Source of the DNA: JBDRGC01 sp043818215
GTDB lineage: Bacteria; Chloroflexota; Anaerolineae; Anaerolineales; UBA11858
Reading direction: 5' to 3'
Assembly: GCA_043818215.1 (NCBI GenBank)
Contig: JBDRGC010000209.1
Span: 1 to 5,505 of the forward strand
Length of the DNA stretch: 5,505 nucleotides
Below are positions 5,391 to 5,505 of this stretch, one piece after another (within the stretch, counting starts at the first letter, position 1; every line of letters begins with the position of its first letter). The translations under genes were made by a program, and so were the position numbers. The notes under the pieces were generated by a model, which ran no database searches, had not been told where the DNA came from, and saw nothing but the letters and a program-made list of their open reading frames with translations.

Positions 5391-5505
5391 CCCCAATCCC
5401 CAATCATCCAATCCCCAATCCCCAATCCCCAATCCCCAATCTCCAATCCCCAATCCCCAATCCCCAATCCTCCAATCCCCAATCCCCAATCCCCAATCTC
5501 CAATC
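5391..5505. repeat. CCCCAAT heptamer array (STRR-like), runs off window
   Basis: Twelve perfect CCCCAAT units are visible, starting at 5391, 5398, 5413, 5420, 5427, 5434, 5448, 5455, 5462, 5477, 5484 and 5491. Between them lie variants CATCCAAT (5405), CTCCAAT (5441), CCTCCAAT (5469) and CTCCAAT (5498). Variant units recur about every 28-29 nt in the right part, a higher-order period suggesting block duplication. The unit matches the CCCCA(A/G)T heptamer described as STRR1 in filamentous cyanobacteria; similar arrays elsewhere are my recollection and inference. There are no unique spacers, so it is not CRISPR. On the minus strand it is open in frame as Gly-Ile-Gly-Asp-Trp-type repeats, which I judge to be an artefact of 7-nt periodicity. 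The array is incomplete at the right edge. Confidence 0.92.

Noticed and set aside
5105..5503. Minus-strand open frames encoding Gly-Ile-Gly-Asp-Trp repeats
   Set aside because: They come from the CCCCAAT array: a 7-nt repeat without stops stays open in every frame of that strand. The frames run on into unrelated fold-back sequence and lack a convincing ribosome site.
5391..5505. CRISPR array
   Set aside because: Units are 7 nt and contiguous, with no unique spacers.

Overview
The window looks like part of a Chloroflexota (probably Anaerolineae) chromosome or metagenome contig. That placement rests on the style of the GAF receptor proteins (GAF domains joined by helices ending in '...LALENVRLVEETQ', a C-terminal 'ITSK..' segment), the stand-alone receiver protein ending in 'GCDGYIQKPID', and intergenic DNA full of short heptamer repeats. 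It is an inference from remembered family character, not from a search.

All convincing genes lie on the minus strand and are transcribed from high to low coordinates. First come two small CheY-like response regulators (4962-4588 and 4583-4107), separated by 4 bp. A 210-bp gap follows, holding a hairpin, a dispersed repeat copy and a candidate promoter. Then come two membrane-anchored GAF receptors (3896-1782 and 1785-61) that overlap by 4 bp (ATGA). The first receptor has a transmembrane hairpin, a HAMP domain and three GAF-type domains. The second has six transmembrane helices, one full GAF domain and one shortened GAF. Neither has a histidine kinase, GGDEF, EAL, phosphatase or DNA-binding output, and no kinase is encoded in the window.

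The simplest reading is a signalling locus in which membrane or small-molecule sensing proteins and phospho-acceptor receivers are made together, while the kinase joining them lies outside the window or elsewhere in the genome. How the four proteins interact cannot be read from the sequence.

The 540 bp to the right of the genes (4963-5505) have no credible gene but much structure: a 10-bp inverted repeat just upstream of the first response regulator; a 112-bp fold-back element with terminal inverted repeats and an abutting 8-bp direct repeat (MITE-like); a second 11-bp inverted repeat; a block of CCGCCCAA octamers; and a CCCCAAT heptamer array that runs off the right edge. A related heptamer array also lies inside the coding sequence of the second receptor, where it is read in frame as a Pro/Arg/Thr-rich linker. 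The most unusual features of the window are this repeat biology and the output-less receptor pair.
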